Part shown: positions 7,680 to 15,837 of the stretch, one piece after another | Numbering within the stretch: position 1 is the stretch's first letter | Layout of the letters: each line of letters opens with the position of its first letter | Origin: an uncultured Erythrobacter sp. | GTDB lineage: Bacteria; Pseudomonadota; Alphaproteobacteria; Sphingomonadales; Sphingomonadaceae | Reading direction: 5' to 3' | Length of the DNA stretch: 64,000 nt | Assembly: GCA_947493165.1 (NCBI GenBank) | Contig: CANLPY010000002.1 | Span: 434,001-498,000 of the forward strand | Program-made: the position numbers and the translations under genes | Notes under the pieces: model-generated | The model's database searches: none | Told to the model about the DNA's origin: nothing | What the model saw: the letters and a program-made list of their open reading frames with translations, nothing else

Positions 7680-7895
7680 CTACTCGCCCTTAACCCGCAT
7701 TTTCTCCAGCACTTCTGGATCGACGCTGCGCGCCACAATCGGGTGGATGGCAATCGGCTTATCGCCTGCGATTTGCTTGAAGTTGGTCAGCAGCCTTGAC
7801 CGATCCATTTGCCTAACCGCCCGTGGCAGATTTTCCTCCCAAAACACCCCCACTATAGCTCCAAAGAGTGCGTTGTTGCTGAAGGTGCATTGCAC
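7680..7895 (-). CDS. Hypothetical 71-residue protein, possibly a gene remnant
   Basis: This short minus-strand frame lies between tRNA-Thr and the Imm11-like gene. Codons in its second half strongly favour G or C in the third position, as in real genes of this genome. The product contains LLTNFKQIAGDKPIAIHPIV and ends EVLEKMRVKGE. I recognise no family and see no ribosome binding site at the ATG. It may be the C-terminal remnant of a longer, truncated gene, or an upstream partner of the immunity gene. Confidence 0.4.
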   Translation of the reverse strand: MQCTFSNNALFGAIVGVFWEENLPRAVRQMDRSRLLTNFKQIAGDKPIAIHPIVARSVDPEVLEKMRVKGE

Positions 7896-7928
7896 TTAAG
7901 ATTCGCGCTGTTTCACTTGTGAAAGTGA

Positions 7929-8004
7929 TGGTGCCGCTTAGAGGACTCGAACCTCTGACCCCATCATTACGAATGATGTGCTCTACCACCTGAGCTAAAG
8001 CGGC
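7929..8004 (-). tRNA. tRNA-Thr (anticodon CGU)
   Basis: The minus strand folds as a complete cloverleaf. The acceptor stem GCCGCTT pairs with AAGCGGC, the D-loop contains TAGCTCAGGTGGTAGAGC, the anticodon loop is TTCGTAA with anticodon CGT, the T-arm contains GGTTCGAGTCC, and the 3' CCA is encoded. Confidence 0.97.
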
Positions 8005-8043
8005 GTTACTCGCGCGCGCTAAATGCGCACCTGCCGAGAAAAA

Positions 8044-8117
8044 TGGAGGCCCGAGCCGGAATCGAACCGGCGTACACGGATTTGCAATCCGCTGCGTCAC
8101 CACTCCGCCATCGGGCC
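8044..8117 (-). tRNA. tRNA-Cys (anticodon GCA)
   Basis: The minus strand gives a full cloverleaf. The acceptor stem starts GGCCCGA and pairs with TCGGGCC, the anticodon loop TTGCAAA carries GCA, the T-loop has GGTTCGATTCC, and the 3' CCA is encoded. It lies 39 bases from the tRNA-Thr gene in the same orientation. Confidence 0.97.
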
Positions 8118-8214
8118 ACCCCTTAGGTCTTACAACCAACGGAGCGCGCCCACTAGCGATTCGAGCGAGCAAAGGCAATCTAAGATATGCGGCGAGCGTA
8201 CAGTCGATTGATCC

Positions 8215-8240
8215 ACGTCAGTAAAATGCAGACTTGACGT
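8215..8240. promoter_or_regulatory. Weak dyad upstream of the thioesterase gene
   Basis: ACGTCA (8215-8220) and TGACGT (8235-8240) form a perfect 6-base dyad with a 14-base spacer, about 50 bases before the thioesterase start. It could be an operator, but a dyad of this length may occur by chance. Confidence 0.2.
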
Positions 8241-8286
8241 AACGGAAATCTAGACGTGACCGCAATCGGTCGGCAGGAACCCGACA

Positions 8287-9069
8287 ATGACGATCGCCAG
8301 CCTTTTGAACCCGATAACCGGAACACCCGGTCCAGCCCGTCTCGACCATGCAAGCGACTGGATGCAGGGCCGTACATTATACGGCGGCGCATCAGCGCTG
8401 ATTGCTTACACGATGGCGGTCCGGGCCTTTCCTGATTTACCACCGCTGCGCGCCGCGCAAATCGCCTTTGTGGCGCCAATCGGGGAAGAGATTGAACTCA
8501 ACGCGCAAATCGTGCGTCGAGGCCGCAATGTTACGCAGGTTCGCAGCGAGGTGTTGTCCGGCGGAAAGCCCGCGCTCACTGCATTCTGGTTGTTTGGCAC
8601 AAGCCGCGAACCCAACGCGAGACGCCCATCGGACTCGCCTGATAACTGGCCGGGCGGGCCAGAGGAAGCCGCGACGGCGATGAAAACCGGACAAGCGCCT
8701 GCGTTCATCCAGAATAATTTCGATGTCCGGTTTGGGCAATCTAAGGGCGAAGATCACGGTGCAACGATCCGCCGCTGGGCGCGACTGACCGAAGATCATG
8801 GCCTTGATCTGATAAGCCAATTGGTACTGATGGGCGATGTGATGCCGCCGGGTGCGATGCGCATCATGCAGCGGATGGGGCCAATCAGTTCAATTAATTG
8901 GTCTTTCAACGTGCTCGAACCAGAAGCCACAAACGCGGACGGGTGGTTCCTGGCTGAGAACGCCAGCCAACATGCAGATGCGGGCTATTCATCAGAACGT
9001 CTGCGTATGTGGGACAGTAATGGCCGCCAAATGCTTGATGGTCTGCAATGCGTCGCAATCTTTGGTTGA
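8287..9069 (+). CDS. Acyl-CoA thioesterase, TesB-like double hotdog family
   Basis: This 260-residue protein has two hotdog repeats. The N-terminal part contains WMQGRTLYGGASALIAY, where the G-G-x-x-A helix start is typical of hotdog thioesterases. The linker region is variable. The C-terminal repeat has SSINWSFNVLEPE and GWFLAENASQHADAGYSSERLRMWDSNGR, matching the TesB-like layout. It would hydrolyse acyl-CoA in the cytoplasm. An AGGA ribosome binding site precedes the ATG. It converges on the enoyl-CoA hydratase gene with only 12 bases between the stops. Confidence 0.85.
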   Translation: MTIASLLNPITGTPGPARLDHASDWMQGRTLYGGASALIAYTMAVRAFPDLPPLRAAQIAFVAPIGEEIELNAQIVRRGRNVTQVRSEVLSGGKPALTAFWLFGTSREPNARRPSDSPDNWPGGPEEAATAMKTGQAPAFIQNNFDVRFGQSKGEDHGATIRRWARLTEDHGLDLISQLVLMGDVMPPGAMRIMQRMGPISSINWSFNVLEPEATNADGWFLAENASQHADAGYSSERLRMWDSNGRQMLDGLQCVAIFG

Positions 9070-9081
9070 ACTAGCTACGGC

Positions 9082-9900
9082 TTAGACGTCGTCGAAATTC
9101 GCCGCGCGCTTTTCCATTCCCGCCATAACGGCTTCGACTTGGTTCTTGGTGCACATGATCGCGTGCTGCTCAATGCTCTCTTCAAGCAAAATGGCATCGG
9201 TGCTGCGCTCAATCATACCTTGCTGCAGTCGCTTGGCAGAGCGAATGGCATGCGGATTGCGATTTGCTATCTCACTTGCAATGAGGGTCGCGCGGGCAAG
9301 CGGATTTTCGTCAACATAGGTTGCCAATCCAAGGGTCTGCGCCTCTTCGCCTGAAAATTCACGATTGGTGTAGATCAGCTCGCGCAGCACATCATCGCGC
9401 ACCAGTCCTCGCCACAAGGCATAACCGCCCATATCGGGCACAAGACCCCATTTGAGTTCCATGATTGCCATGCGCGTTTGTGGATGGACAACGCGGATAT
9501 CTGCGCCACTGGCAATTTGCAGCCCGCCTCCAAAGCAAACACCATGAACAGCTGCGATCACCGGAACTGGCAGCTTACGCCATTGCATCGCCACCTGCTG
9601 AAACTTGTTCGCATTTCCATAAGTGCGCTCTGTTAGATCAGGCTCATCGGATTTCGGAGGCCGGGAGAAATTCGACAGATCGAGACCGGCACAAAACGCG
9701 CGCCCTTCTCCTGAAAGGACAATCGCGCGCAAACCTTTCATCCGGTGCAAATGGCTTCCCGCTTCAATAATCCGCTCGAACATTTCAGGATCAAGCGCAT
9801 TCATCTTGTCACCGCGTGTCAGGCGAACTTGAGCAACGCCGTCATCGCCCAATTCAATGGTAACTCGATCATTTGCGGGTATCACTGATGTTGCTGACAT
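9082..9900 (-). CDS. Crotonase family enoyl-CoA hydratase/isomerase
   Basis: This 272-residue protein has the crotonase fold signature. The first oxyanion-hole segment is GEGRAFCAGLDLSNF. The second is HGVCFGGGLQIASGADIRVV. The usual catalytic Glu positions further on fit poorly to a classical hydratase, since the family signature region reads MAIMELKWGLVPDMGG, so it could act as an isomerase or another crotonase. It probably acts in fatty-acid or branched acyl-CoA degradation. An AGGGA ribosome binding site precedes the ATG at 9900. Confidence 0.88.
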   Translation of the reverse strand: MSATSVIPANDRVTIELGDDGVAQVRLTRGDKMNALDPEMFERIIEAGSHLHRMKGLRAIVLSGEGRAFCAGLDLSNFSRPPKSDEPDLTERTYGNANKFQQVAMQWRKLPVPVIAAVHGVCFGGGLQIASGADIRVVHPQTRMAIMELKWGLVPDMGGYALWRGLVRDDVLRELIYTNREFSGEEAQTLGLATYVDENPLARATLIASEIANRNPHAIRSAKRLQQGMIERSTDAILLEESIEQHAIMCTKNQVEAVMAGMEKRAANFDDV

Positions 9901-9980
9901 TTCGCTGGTCCCTTATTTTCGGCGGCGCTTTGAAGACTGCCGAAAGTGTGGCTCAAGCGCGCCTGCAAGTCCAGTCGATG

Positions 9981-10364
9981 CTAAACCGACACCTCGAACG
10001 AACCAGGATCGGACGGCGCATCTAGGAAGTATCCACCCTCTGGGTGAGTAGCCAACACCTTGGAGAGACCAAAAGGCTGCAGCTTGGCTCTTACCCGCGC
10101 AACGTGAACTGCGACGCTGTTTGTCTCTGGCTCAAAGTTGATCCGCCAAACATCTGCAAGCAGTTGTTGGCGGGTCATCGGAATGCCAGGCTGCTCCGCC
10201 AACCGCCAGAACAACTCAAATTCGCGTGGGTGAAGGCCTAACCATTGGTCCTCGACCCGGCCATCTCGATGGAATAAATCGAGCATCACGTCGCCTGCCT
10301 CACGAAAACGAGGTATTGAGGAATCGCCGTCGGGTACAAGATTGTAGCTTGCGATTGAATTCAC
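9981..10364 (-). CDS. Solitary OmpR/PhoB-type winged-helix protein
   Basis: I place the start at the GTG at 10364, which overlaps the stop of the RadC-like gene (GTGA) and has GGAGG upstream; the longest frame from 10499 would overlap that gene by 46 codons. The 127-residue product is almost entirely a Trans_reg_C winged helix, with LHPREFELFWRLAEQPG, MTRQQLLADVWRINF and the wing segment VLATHPEGGYFL. There is no receiver domain, so it cannot be a normal phosphorylated response regulator. It is the last gene of a five-gene operon and is translationally coupled to the JAMM protein. Confidence 0.75.
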   Translation of the reverse strand: MNSIASYNLVPDGDSSIPRFREAGDVMLDLFHRDGRVEDQWLGLHPREFELFWRLAEQPGIPMTRQQLLADVWRINFEPETNSVAVHVARVRAKLQPFGLSKVLATHPEGGYFLDAPSDPGSFEVSV

Positions 10365-10822
10365 AATTCGCCTCCAGAGCGCATGGAATACGCTGCATGC
10401 TGAGTGATGATTAAATGGTCTAGCAGTTCGATTTCGAGAGTTTTCCCGACCTCCGCTAGCCTTCGGGTTTCGGTAATGTCGCGCTGGCTGGGCCGACACA
10501 TCCCGGAAGGGTGACTATGGGCAATCACCATTGAGCGTGTCTCGACTGCGAGCGCATGTGCAAACAAGTCGCGCAGCCTCACGGAAATTGACGAAGCTTC
10601 GCCCAGCCCCATGCCGCGATCATCGATATAGGCACGATTGGCATCTAGAAAGATCGCATGGAAGCATTCCCCCATTCGCCCTCCCTCAGCCAACGCACGT
10701 CGCAAATAGCGGACAAAGTCAGGTTCAGACTTGGCTTGCTCTTGTTCATCTCGCGGGCGACTTGCGGGCGGCCGCCATCCCAGAGGACTTGGTGACATCA
10801 GACTGTTGACCAAAGAGAGCAT
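10361..10822 (-). CDS. RadC-like JAMM/MPN+ domain protein lacking the HhH region
   Basis: This 153-residue protein contains the RadC-type metal site AHSHPSGMCRPSQRDI (H-x-H with downstream Asp). A Glu in the preceding GECFHAIFLDAN strand completes the JAMM set. Canonical RadC proteins are about 220 residues and have an N-terminal helix-hairpin-helix part that is absent here. JAMM domains are zinc isopeptidases or peptidases in other contexts, whereas RadC proteins have no settled biochemical function. It starts 2 bases after the membrane-protein stop and is coupled to the winged-helix gene downstream. A protease-like role in a signalling chain is possible but inferred. Confidence 0.8.
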   Translation of the reverse strand: MLSLVNSLMSPSPLGWRPPASRPRDEQEQAKSEPDFVRYLRRALAEGGRMGECFHAIFLDANRAYIDDRGMGLGEASSISVRLRDLFAHALAVETRSMVIAHSHPSGMCRPSQRDITETRRLAEVGKTLEIELLDHLIITQHAAYSMRSGGEL

Positions 10823-10824
10823 CG

Positions 10825-11337
10825 CTATGCCTTATCCAACTTGGCGATTGACAGCAGCCCGTCACCACTGGGTATTCGCCAGTCTCGATACTCGCCATGC
10901 CGCTGTTTGCGTCGCAGGTGCCGGACCAAGCCGGCCAGCATCAAGATCAGCTGGAAATAGGAAGGGCCAATGACCATGACCGCATACGCAATGGGCGTTA
11001 TCGCCTCGACAATGCCCCTAGCCAAATGTGCTGTCACAGCAACCACCTGAAATCCGGCAATCCATAAAGGATAGTTTCTGTTGGCGTGGAGCGCCAAACC
11101 TACGAAGATCAGACCTGCAAGAACATCGATTGCAACAATCAAATAGCCTCTATCGCTGAACATCACCGTTCCAGCCGTCGCAAAGTCTAGGAAAAGAAGC
11201 GGTAAGGTGAACAACCCCACGAAGGTCAGAGCCAAGATACGTTCTGGCGCGCCTCCCCAGCGCCACATCGCCAGTGCCATGATGACACTGGCGATACGCT
11301 GAGCGTCGACGCGGTTTTCAAGCAGCAAATCTAGCAT
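10825..11337 (-). CDS. Hypothetical membrane protein, about five helices
   Basis: This 170-residue protein has roughly five hydrophobic segments, including ILALTFVGLFTLPLLFL, LIVAIDVLAGLIFVGLAL and YAVMVIGPSYFQLILMLAG. It ends in a basic cytoplasmic tail (RHLRRKQRHGEYRDWR). I recognise no family. It is the third gene of the operon that begins with the membrane-tethered HTH protein, and is separated from its neighbours by 12 and 2 bases. It could be a sensor or a partner of the tethered regulator. Confidence 0.6.
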   Translation of the reverse strand: MLDLLLENRVDAQRIASVIMALAMWRWGGAPERILALTFVGLFTLPLLFLDFATAGTVMFSDRGYLIVAIDVLAGLIFVGLALHANRNYPLWIAGFQVVAVTAHLARGIVEAITPIAYAVMVIGPSYFQLILMLAGLVRHLRRKQRHGEYRDWRIPSGDGLLSIAKLDKA

Positions 11338-11349
11338 CTCAAGTGCTAT

Positions 11350-11700
11350 TTAGCCGACCATTTCCTGGACGGGAGCTTTTTTCTCGTTTTCAATGATGTC
11401 TAGATCAGCGGTTTCAGTTGGAATATGCTGATCTCCGGCCATTCTTTCGCGAGCGACCTTACTCAGCTCGTCATGGACTCGGAACAAGCTCGTCGACATC
11501 GACATTGCTTGAGATTCGGCTTGGCTCAGGCGCATCAAGGCCCGCTGACCGACATGCACTTCAACGTCTGGGTTCTGGCGAGCGGCAAGCATGGCTTGCT
11601 TAAGGCGGGCAAAAGCAATCATTGATTCATCGGCAAGCGCTTCGGCTTCACGGATGAGTTTTTTCATATTTCGGGCATCTGTCAGCATTTGATCGTTCAT
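11350..11700 (-). CDS. Hypothetical helical protein
   Basis: This 116-residue protein is strongly helical and charged. Its N-terminal half (KKLIREAEALADESMIAF and following) and middle (LMRLSQAESQAMSMSTSLFRVHDEL) suggest a coiled coil or helical bundle. It has no signal peptide and no recognised domain. A clear GGAGGATC sequence upstream provides the ribosome binding site. The gene lies between the HTH membrane protein and the multi-helix membrane protein, so it may act as a cytoplasmic adaptor. Its function is unknown. Confidence 0.6.
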   Translation of the reverse strand: MNDQMLTDARNMKKLIREAEALADESMIAFARLKQAMLAARQNPDVEVHVGQRALMRLSQAESQAMSMSTSLFRVHDELSKVARERMAGDQHIPTETADLDIIENEKKAPVQEMVG

Positions 11701-11724
11701 GGAGGATCTCCAGATCCTCCACGC

Positions 11725-12327
11725 TCAATTGGAGGATTGTTCAATTTCCACGGGGACGCGCGCTACGCCAGCCATTGCTTCGCTTACCGTCAAAGCGGCC
11801 GTGACAGTAAGAACCACGGCGGCGAGGATGCCGAACGCAATTCCAACAATCGCCGCGAAGCGAAACAGGACAGCATGCTCACCGTCGAGCACCCCGGGGA
11901 CGACTTTGGGCTCGTCTGGGCGCAACCAAGGCGCTTCGACAAACATCGGCAGAGCGTCATTCAAAACGAGCTGCCCAGTGTCATCCCGAGAAACGTTCTC
12001 GCTGGATTCCGCCGAGCTTTGGAGCTGACTTTTCGTATATACAGGTTCACTTAAGGGCTGGCTTTTGGGCTTGCCTGCATTCTCTTCGGCAGTGGAAGTT
12101 TCTGAAACGATTTGACCAGCCGCGCGCCGTGTAGCGCGATATGTTTCGACAAGCTCATTGAGGCTCTCGACTTCGTAAATATCCTTCAGTGCACGGATGT
12201 GCTGATTAATGCGCGTCTCTGACACGCCAAGATCTTGCGCGATCACCTTGATGGGTACGCGCCGATCAATTCGCTCCATCACGGCGCCTTGCCTTTCGGT
12301 CAGCTGCCGCGAATTCGCCGGGGGCAT
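11725..12327 (-). CDS. Membrane-tethered LuxR-type helix-turn-helix protein
   Basis: This 200-residue protein begins with a LuxR/GerE-like helix-turn-helix at about residues 6-60 (LTERQGAVMERIDRRV, then IKVIAQDLGVSETRINQHIRAL). A long low-complexity linker follows. A single membrane helix lies near the C-terminus (AAIVGIAFGILAAVVLTVTAAL), leaving a short periplasmic tail. Such an arrangement keeps a DNA-binding domain at the membrane, as in ToxR- or CadC-like systems, although those use other HTH types. AAGGAGG lies upstream of the ATG. It is the first gene of the operon with the RadC-like and winged-helix genes. Confidence 0.72.
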   Translation of the reverse strand: MPPANSRQLTERQGAVMERIDRRVPIKVIAQDLGVSETRINQHIRALKDIYEVESLNELVETYRATRRAAGQIVSETSTAEENAGKPKSQPLSEPVYTKSQLQSSAESSENVSRDDTGQLVLNDALPMFVEAPWLRPDEPKVVPGVLDGEHAVLFRFAAIVGIAFGILAAVVLTVTAALTVSEAMAGVARVPVEIEQSSN

Positions 12328-12446
12328 CTCGTCCTCCTTAACGTTACTTTCATTTTACTCGCTTCTCAAGTTAACTCATTACCAGCAATTAAGCTCCAAA
12401 ATGGAGGGAATTAATTTAACCTCCAACCTAAAAAGCAGCAGTGGTT

Positions 12447-13634
12447 TTAGTTAACTCCAAGAGAAGAAAAGTATTTTTTTATGTTCCGGGCAGCTTGACG
12501 CAATCTTTGTTCGTTTTCGACCATAGCGATACGAACAAACCCTTCTCCTTCCTCGCCATAACCAACGCCTGGAGCAACAGCGACTTCGGCTTGGGTCAGC
12601 AATTGCTTCGAAAATTCAAGGCTGCCCATCTCAGCTAATGCGGGCGGCAAGGGCGCCCACGCAAACATCGATGCTGGCGGTGGCGGAATGTCCCAACCAG
12701 CCCGACCGAACGCCTCAACCATCACATCGCGGCGCTTATGGTAAAGGCGCCGATTGTTTTCTACGATGTCTTGCGGACCGTTCAACGCGGCACAGGCAGC
12801 CGCTTGTATCGGCGTAAATGCGCCATAATCGAGATAGGATTTCACGCGCGTCAACGCGGCAATCAGCTGCCTATTTCCCACTGCAAAACCCATACGCCAA
12901 CCAGCCATAGAATATGTTTTTGACATGCTTGTGAATTCCACAGCGACATCTTTCGCGCCCTTCACCTGCATGATTGATGGTGTTGGCTCATCACCATAGT
13001 AGAGCTCAGAATAGGCAAGGTCGGAAAGCACCCAAACCTGATTTTCGCGGGCCCATGCCACCAACCTCTCATAAAAGGCGAGGTCCACGACTTCTGCAGT
13101 TGGGTTCGACGGATAGCTCACCACCAGAACACTCGGACGCGGCACAGTGAAATTCATCGCGCTTTCGAGCGACCGCCAATAATCCTCGTTCGGCGTCGTC
13201 GGGATCGCCCGGACTGTCGCACCTGCTATGATAAAGCCGAACATATGGATCGGATAAGACGGGTTTGGCGCAAGGATGACATCGCCGGGGGCGGTGATTG
13301 CGTTGGCAAGACTGGCCAACCCTTCCTTTGAGCCCATTGTTACAACGACTTCGGTTTCAGGATCGAGATCCACACCAAAGCGCCGCTCGTAATAATTGGC
13401 CTGCGCGCGCCGCAATCCGGGGATGCCTTTTGATTGCGAATATCCATGCGCGTCTGGCTTGGAGGCAACTTCGCATAACTTATCGATCACGTGCTGCGGC
13501 GGAGGCTGATCGGGATTGCCCATGCCGAGGTCGATAATATCTTTACCGGCCGAGCGCGCTTCATGACGCATCGCATTCACTTCAGCGATGACGTAAGGAG
13601 GAAGCCGCTTCATGCGATAAAATTGATCGTTCAT
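12447..13634 (-). CDS. alaC: Alanine aminotransferase AlaC-like, PLP-dependent class I/II
   Basis: The 395-residue product (start chosen at 13634; the frame extends to 13664) aligns by eye with E. coli AlaC over its whole length, including RLPPYV near the N-terminus, DIIDLGMGNPD, HGYSQSKGIPGLRRA, APNPSYPIHMFGFIIAGA and SYPSNPT. The PLP lysine lies in SMSKTYSMAGWRMGF. It should interconvert alanine and pyruvate with glutamate as partner. Relatives are often labelled LL-diaminopimelate aminotransferase, but the close AlaC resemblance favours the alanine role. The gene is downstream of no obvious operon partner and is divergent from phaC. Confidence 0.85.
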   Translation of the reverse strand: MNDQFYRMKRLPPYVIAEVNAMRHEARSAGKDIIDLGMGNPDQPPPQHVIDKLCEVASKPDAHGYSQSKGIPGLRRAQANYYERRFGVDLDPETEVVVTMGSKEGLASLANAITAPGDVILAPNPSYPIHMFGFIIAGATVRAIPTTPNEDYWRSLESAMNFTVPRPSVLVVSYPSNPTAEVVDLAFYERLVAWARENQVWVLSDLAYSELYYGDEPTPSIMQVKGAKDVAVEFTSMSKTYSMAGWRMGFAVGNRQLIAALTRVKSYLDYGAFTPIQAAACAALNGPQDIVENNRRLYHKRRDVMVEAFGRAGWDIPPPPASMFAWAPLPPALAEMGSLEFSKQLLTQAEVAVAPGVGYGEEGEGFVRIAMVENEQRLRQAARNIKKYFSSLGVN

Positions 13635-13794
13635 TACCGTTTGCACCCGTTTTTGCGTAATCATTATGATTGCGTGCGCATGATTCGTTCTAGGCGAATA
13701 TCAGTCGAACTGAAAAGGCACTTTCGATAATTGCTCGCGGAACCGCGCGAAGTTCCGTAGGTTGGATTCTCAAAGCAAGCGGACGACGATACAT

Positions 13795-15729
13795 ATGCCT
13801 CAAAACGACAACCCCTTCGGTGCTTCATTGAACAACGAATCTATACGCGCGTTTTTCGACATGCAGGGTGAGGCGATGCGAGAAATGTTTTCGCAGGCCG
13901 CTTCGGGAACCGATCCGTCAAGCGGCGCTGCAGGCGAGTTCTTCAGCAAAGCGCCCGTTGCGGGCGACGTGGCCGAGTGGGCGAAGGCCGGCACGCAATT
14001 GCAGAAGATGTGGTTAGATTTCGCGGCACACCAAGCCCAAAATGCAGCAAAGCAGGTGGCGCAGACCAAAAATCCATTCGATCCAGCCCAGTGGATGCTG
14101 ATGACGCAAAGCCTGCTTAAACAGGCCCCGACTAATCCTATCGAAGGCCCGGCGAAACTTGCCAAGGAAACGATGGAATTATGGCAAGGGGTTCTGGGAC
14201 AATTCGGATCGGCAGCCACTACCACGGCAGATCAAGGTGATAATGTCGATAAGCTGCCTCGCAAGGATCGCCGCTTTTCAGATCCCGCATGGCGCGCCCA
14301 CCCAGCCTTCACGCTGTTGCATCAGACATATTTAATGCTCGCGGAACATTTTCAGCGATCCGTTAAGTCAATGGACGGCCTTGACCGCGAGAAACGCAGG
14401 CAATTGGAATTTGCCGTCAGCTCGCTTGTTGATGCGATGAGCCCAGACAATTTCTTGCTGACCAATCCAGTCGTCCTGCAGCGGACAATGGAAACCCGTG
14501 GGCAGAACCTGGTGCGCGGAATGCAGCATCTCATCAATGACCTCAAACGCGGCCAATTGACGCACACAGACGCAAATGCCTTTACACTGGGTGAGAACCT
14601 TGCCGCGAGCCCCGGTAAAGTGGTGCATGAGACACCGCTGTTTCAGTTGATCCAATACAGCCCATCAACCGACGAGGTTATGGAAACACCGCTTCTGATC
14701 TTCCCGCCTTGGATCAACCGCTTCTACATCCTCGATCTGACACCGAAGAAAAGCTTCATCAAATGGGCGGTCGATCAAGGCCTCACCGTTTTTGTCGCGA
14801 GTTGGAAGTCTGCCGATAAGACCATGGGTGATGTCGTTTGGGATGATTACATCCGCGCACAAATGGAAGCGATCGACGTAGTCCGACACCGGCTAAAAGT
14901 ACCGAGCGTTCACACAATTGGCTATTGTGTAGCGGGGACGACCCTCGCGGCTACCTTGGCGGTGCTGGCTCGGCGCGATGAGGCAGACAAGGTGAAGAGC
15001 GCGACGTTCTTCACCGCGCAGGTCGACTTTGAAAAGAGCGGAGAGCTTAAGCACTTCATCGAAGACAGCCAGCTTGAGATGATCGATCAGCTATCGCCGG
15101 ATGGCTACTTAGACGGCCGGTATCTTGCCGCAACCTTCAATGCACTGCGCGGCAAAGATCTGATCTGGAATTATGTCGTCAACAATTACCTGCTTGGCGA
15201 AGATTATCCCGCCTTTGACTTGTTGCATTGGAACGGTGACGTCACCAATCTTCCGTCGAAATGGCACAATGACTATCTCCGTGACCTTTACCGCGACAAC
15301 AAGCTGGTGGTGCCTGATGCTTTGTCAGCAGACGGAACCGCTATCGATCTTACGCAGGTTAAAACTCCTAGCTTTGTGCAAGCAGGCAAAGAGGATCATA
15401 TCGCTCCCGCTGAAAGCGTATGGCGGATCACCAACCACTTTGCAGGGCCGGTGGAGTTTCTGCTTGCGGGGTCTGGGCACATAGCTGGTGTAGTCAACCC
15501 TCCAGCGGCGAACAAATACCAATATTGGCTGGGCGATAGCTACGCGCCGTCGCTCAAGGAATATGTCGAAGGCGCGCAGGAACATCCGGGCAGCTGGTGG
15601 CCGCATTGGCTTGGTTGGCTTGAGCATCAAGCTCCCGAACGTGTGGCCGCAAAAGGTAAGCGCAAACCCGGTGGACGCGGTGATAAAGTGATTGAAGACG
15701 CCCCAGGCCGGTACGTAAAAACTCGCTAA
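13795..15729 (+). CDS. phaC: Class I poly(3-hydroxyalkanoate) synthase
   Basis: From the ATG at 13795 the product has 644 residues; a TTG at 13762 would add 11. The lipase-like box GYCVAG puts the catalytic Cys at about residue 378, with Asp (GKEDHIAP) and His (GSGHIAGVVNPP) downstream. The N-terminal PhaC_N region includes the segment NPVVLQRTMETRG. Length fits class I enzymes, which need no PhaE or PhaR subunit. It polymerises 3-hydroxyacyl-CoA on the granule surface. The phasin gene follows 108 bases later with its own operator-flanked promoter. A Lys/Arg-rich tail (KGKRKPGGRGDKV) is slightly unusual. Confidence 0.95.
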   Translation: MPQNDNPFGASLNNESIRAFFDMQGEAMREMFSQAASGTDPSSGAAGEFFSKAPVAGDVAEWAKAGTQLQKMWLDFAAHQAQNAAKQVAQTKNPFDPAQWMLMTQSLLKQAPTNPIEGPAKLAKETMELWQGVLGQFGSAATTTADQGDNVDKLPRKDRRFSDPAWRAHPAFTLLHQTYLMLAEHFQRSVKSMDGLDREKRRQLEFAVSSLVDAMSPDNFLLTNPVVLQRTMETRGQNLVRGMQHLINDLKRGQLTHTDANAFTLGENLAASPGKVVHETPLFQLIQYSPSTDEVMETPLLIFPPWINRFYILDLTPKKSFIKWAVDQGLTVFVASWKSADKTMGDVVWDDYIRAQMEAIDVVRHRLKVPSVHTIGYCVAGTTLAATLAVLARRDEADKVKSATFFTAQVDFEKSGELKHFIEDSQLEMIDQLSPDGYLDGRYLAATFNALRGKDLIWNYVVNNYLLGEDYPAFDLLHWNGDVTNLPSKWHNDYLRDLYRDNKLVVPDALSADGTAIDLTQVKTPSFVQAGKEDHIAPAESVWRITNHFAGPVEFLLAGSGHIAGVVNPPAANKYQYWLGDSYAPSLKEYVEGAQEHPGSWWPHWLGWLEHQAPERVAAKGKRKPGGRGDKVIEDAPGRYVKTR

Positions 15730-15759
15730 GAGCTTAATTAAAAGGCATTCTCCGGTTTA

Positions 15760-15822
15760 TTGTGCAGTGCACAAAAAATACTTGACTTCGCAGTCGCAAT
15801 CACTATTTTGTGCAGTGCAACA
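15760..15822 (+). promoter_or_regulatory. Phasin promoter with two PhaR-type operators
   Basis: TTGTGCAGTGCACAA (15760-15774) is a perfect dyad, and TTGTGCAGTGCAACA (15808-15822) is a near copy. Between them TTGACT (15782-15787) and TATTTT (15804-15809), spaced 16 bases, look like a sigma-70 promoter. Alphaproteobacterial PhaR repressors bind TGC-rich dyads of this kind and leave the DNA when PHB appears, so repression by PhaR is likely. The phaR gene is not in the window. Confidence 0.65.
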
Positions 15823-15837
15823 TAAAGTGAGGTTATC

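Noticed and set aside
12369-12458. AGTTAACTC motifs 80 bases apart upstream of the tethered HTH gene
   Set aside because: The second copy lies in the last codons of alaC and GTTAAC is a common short palindrome, so the pair is probably chance.
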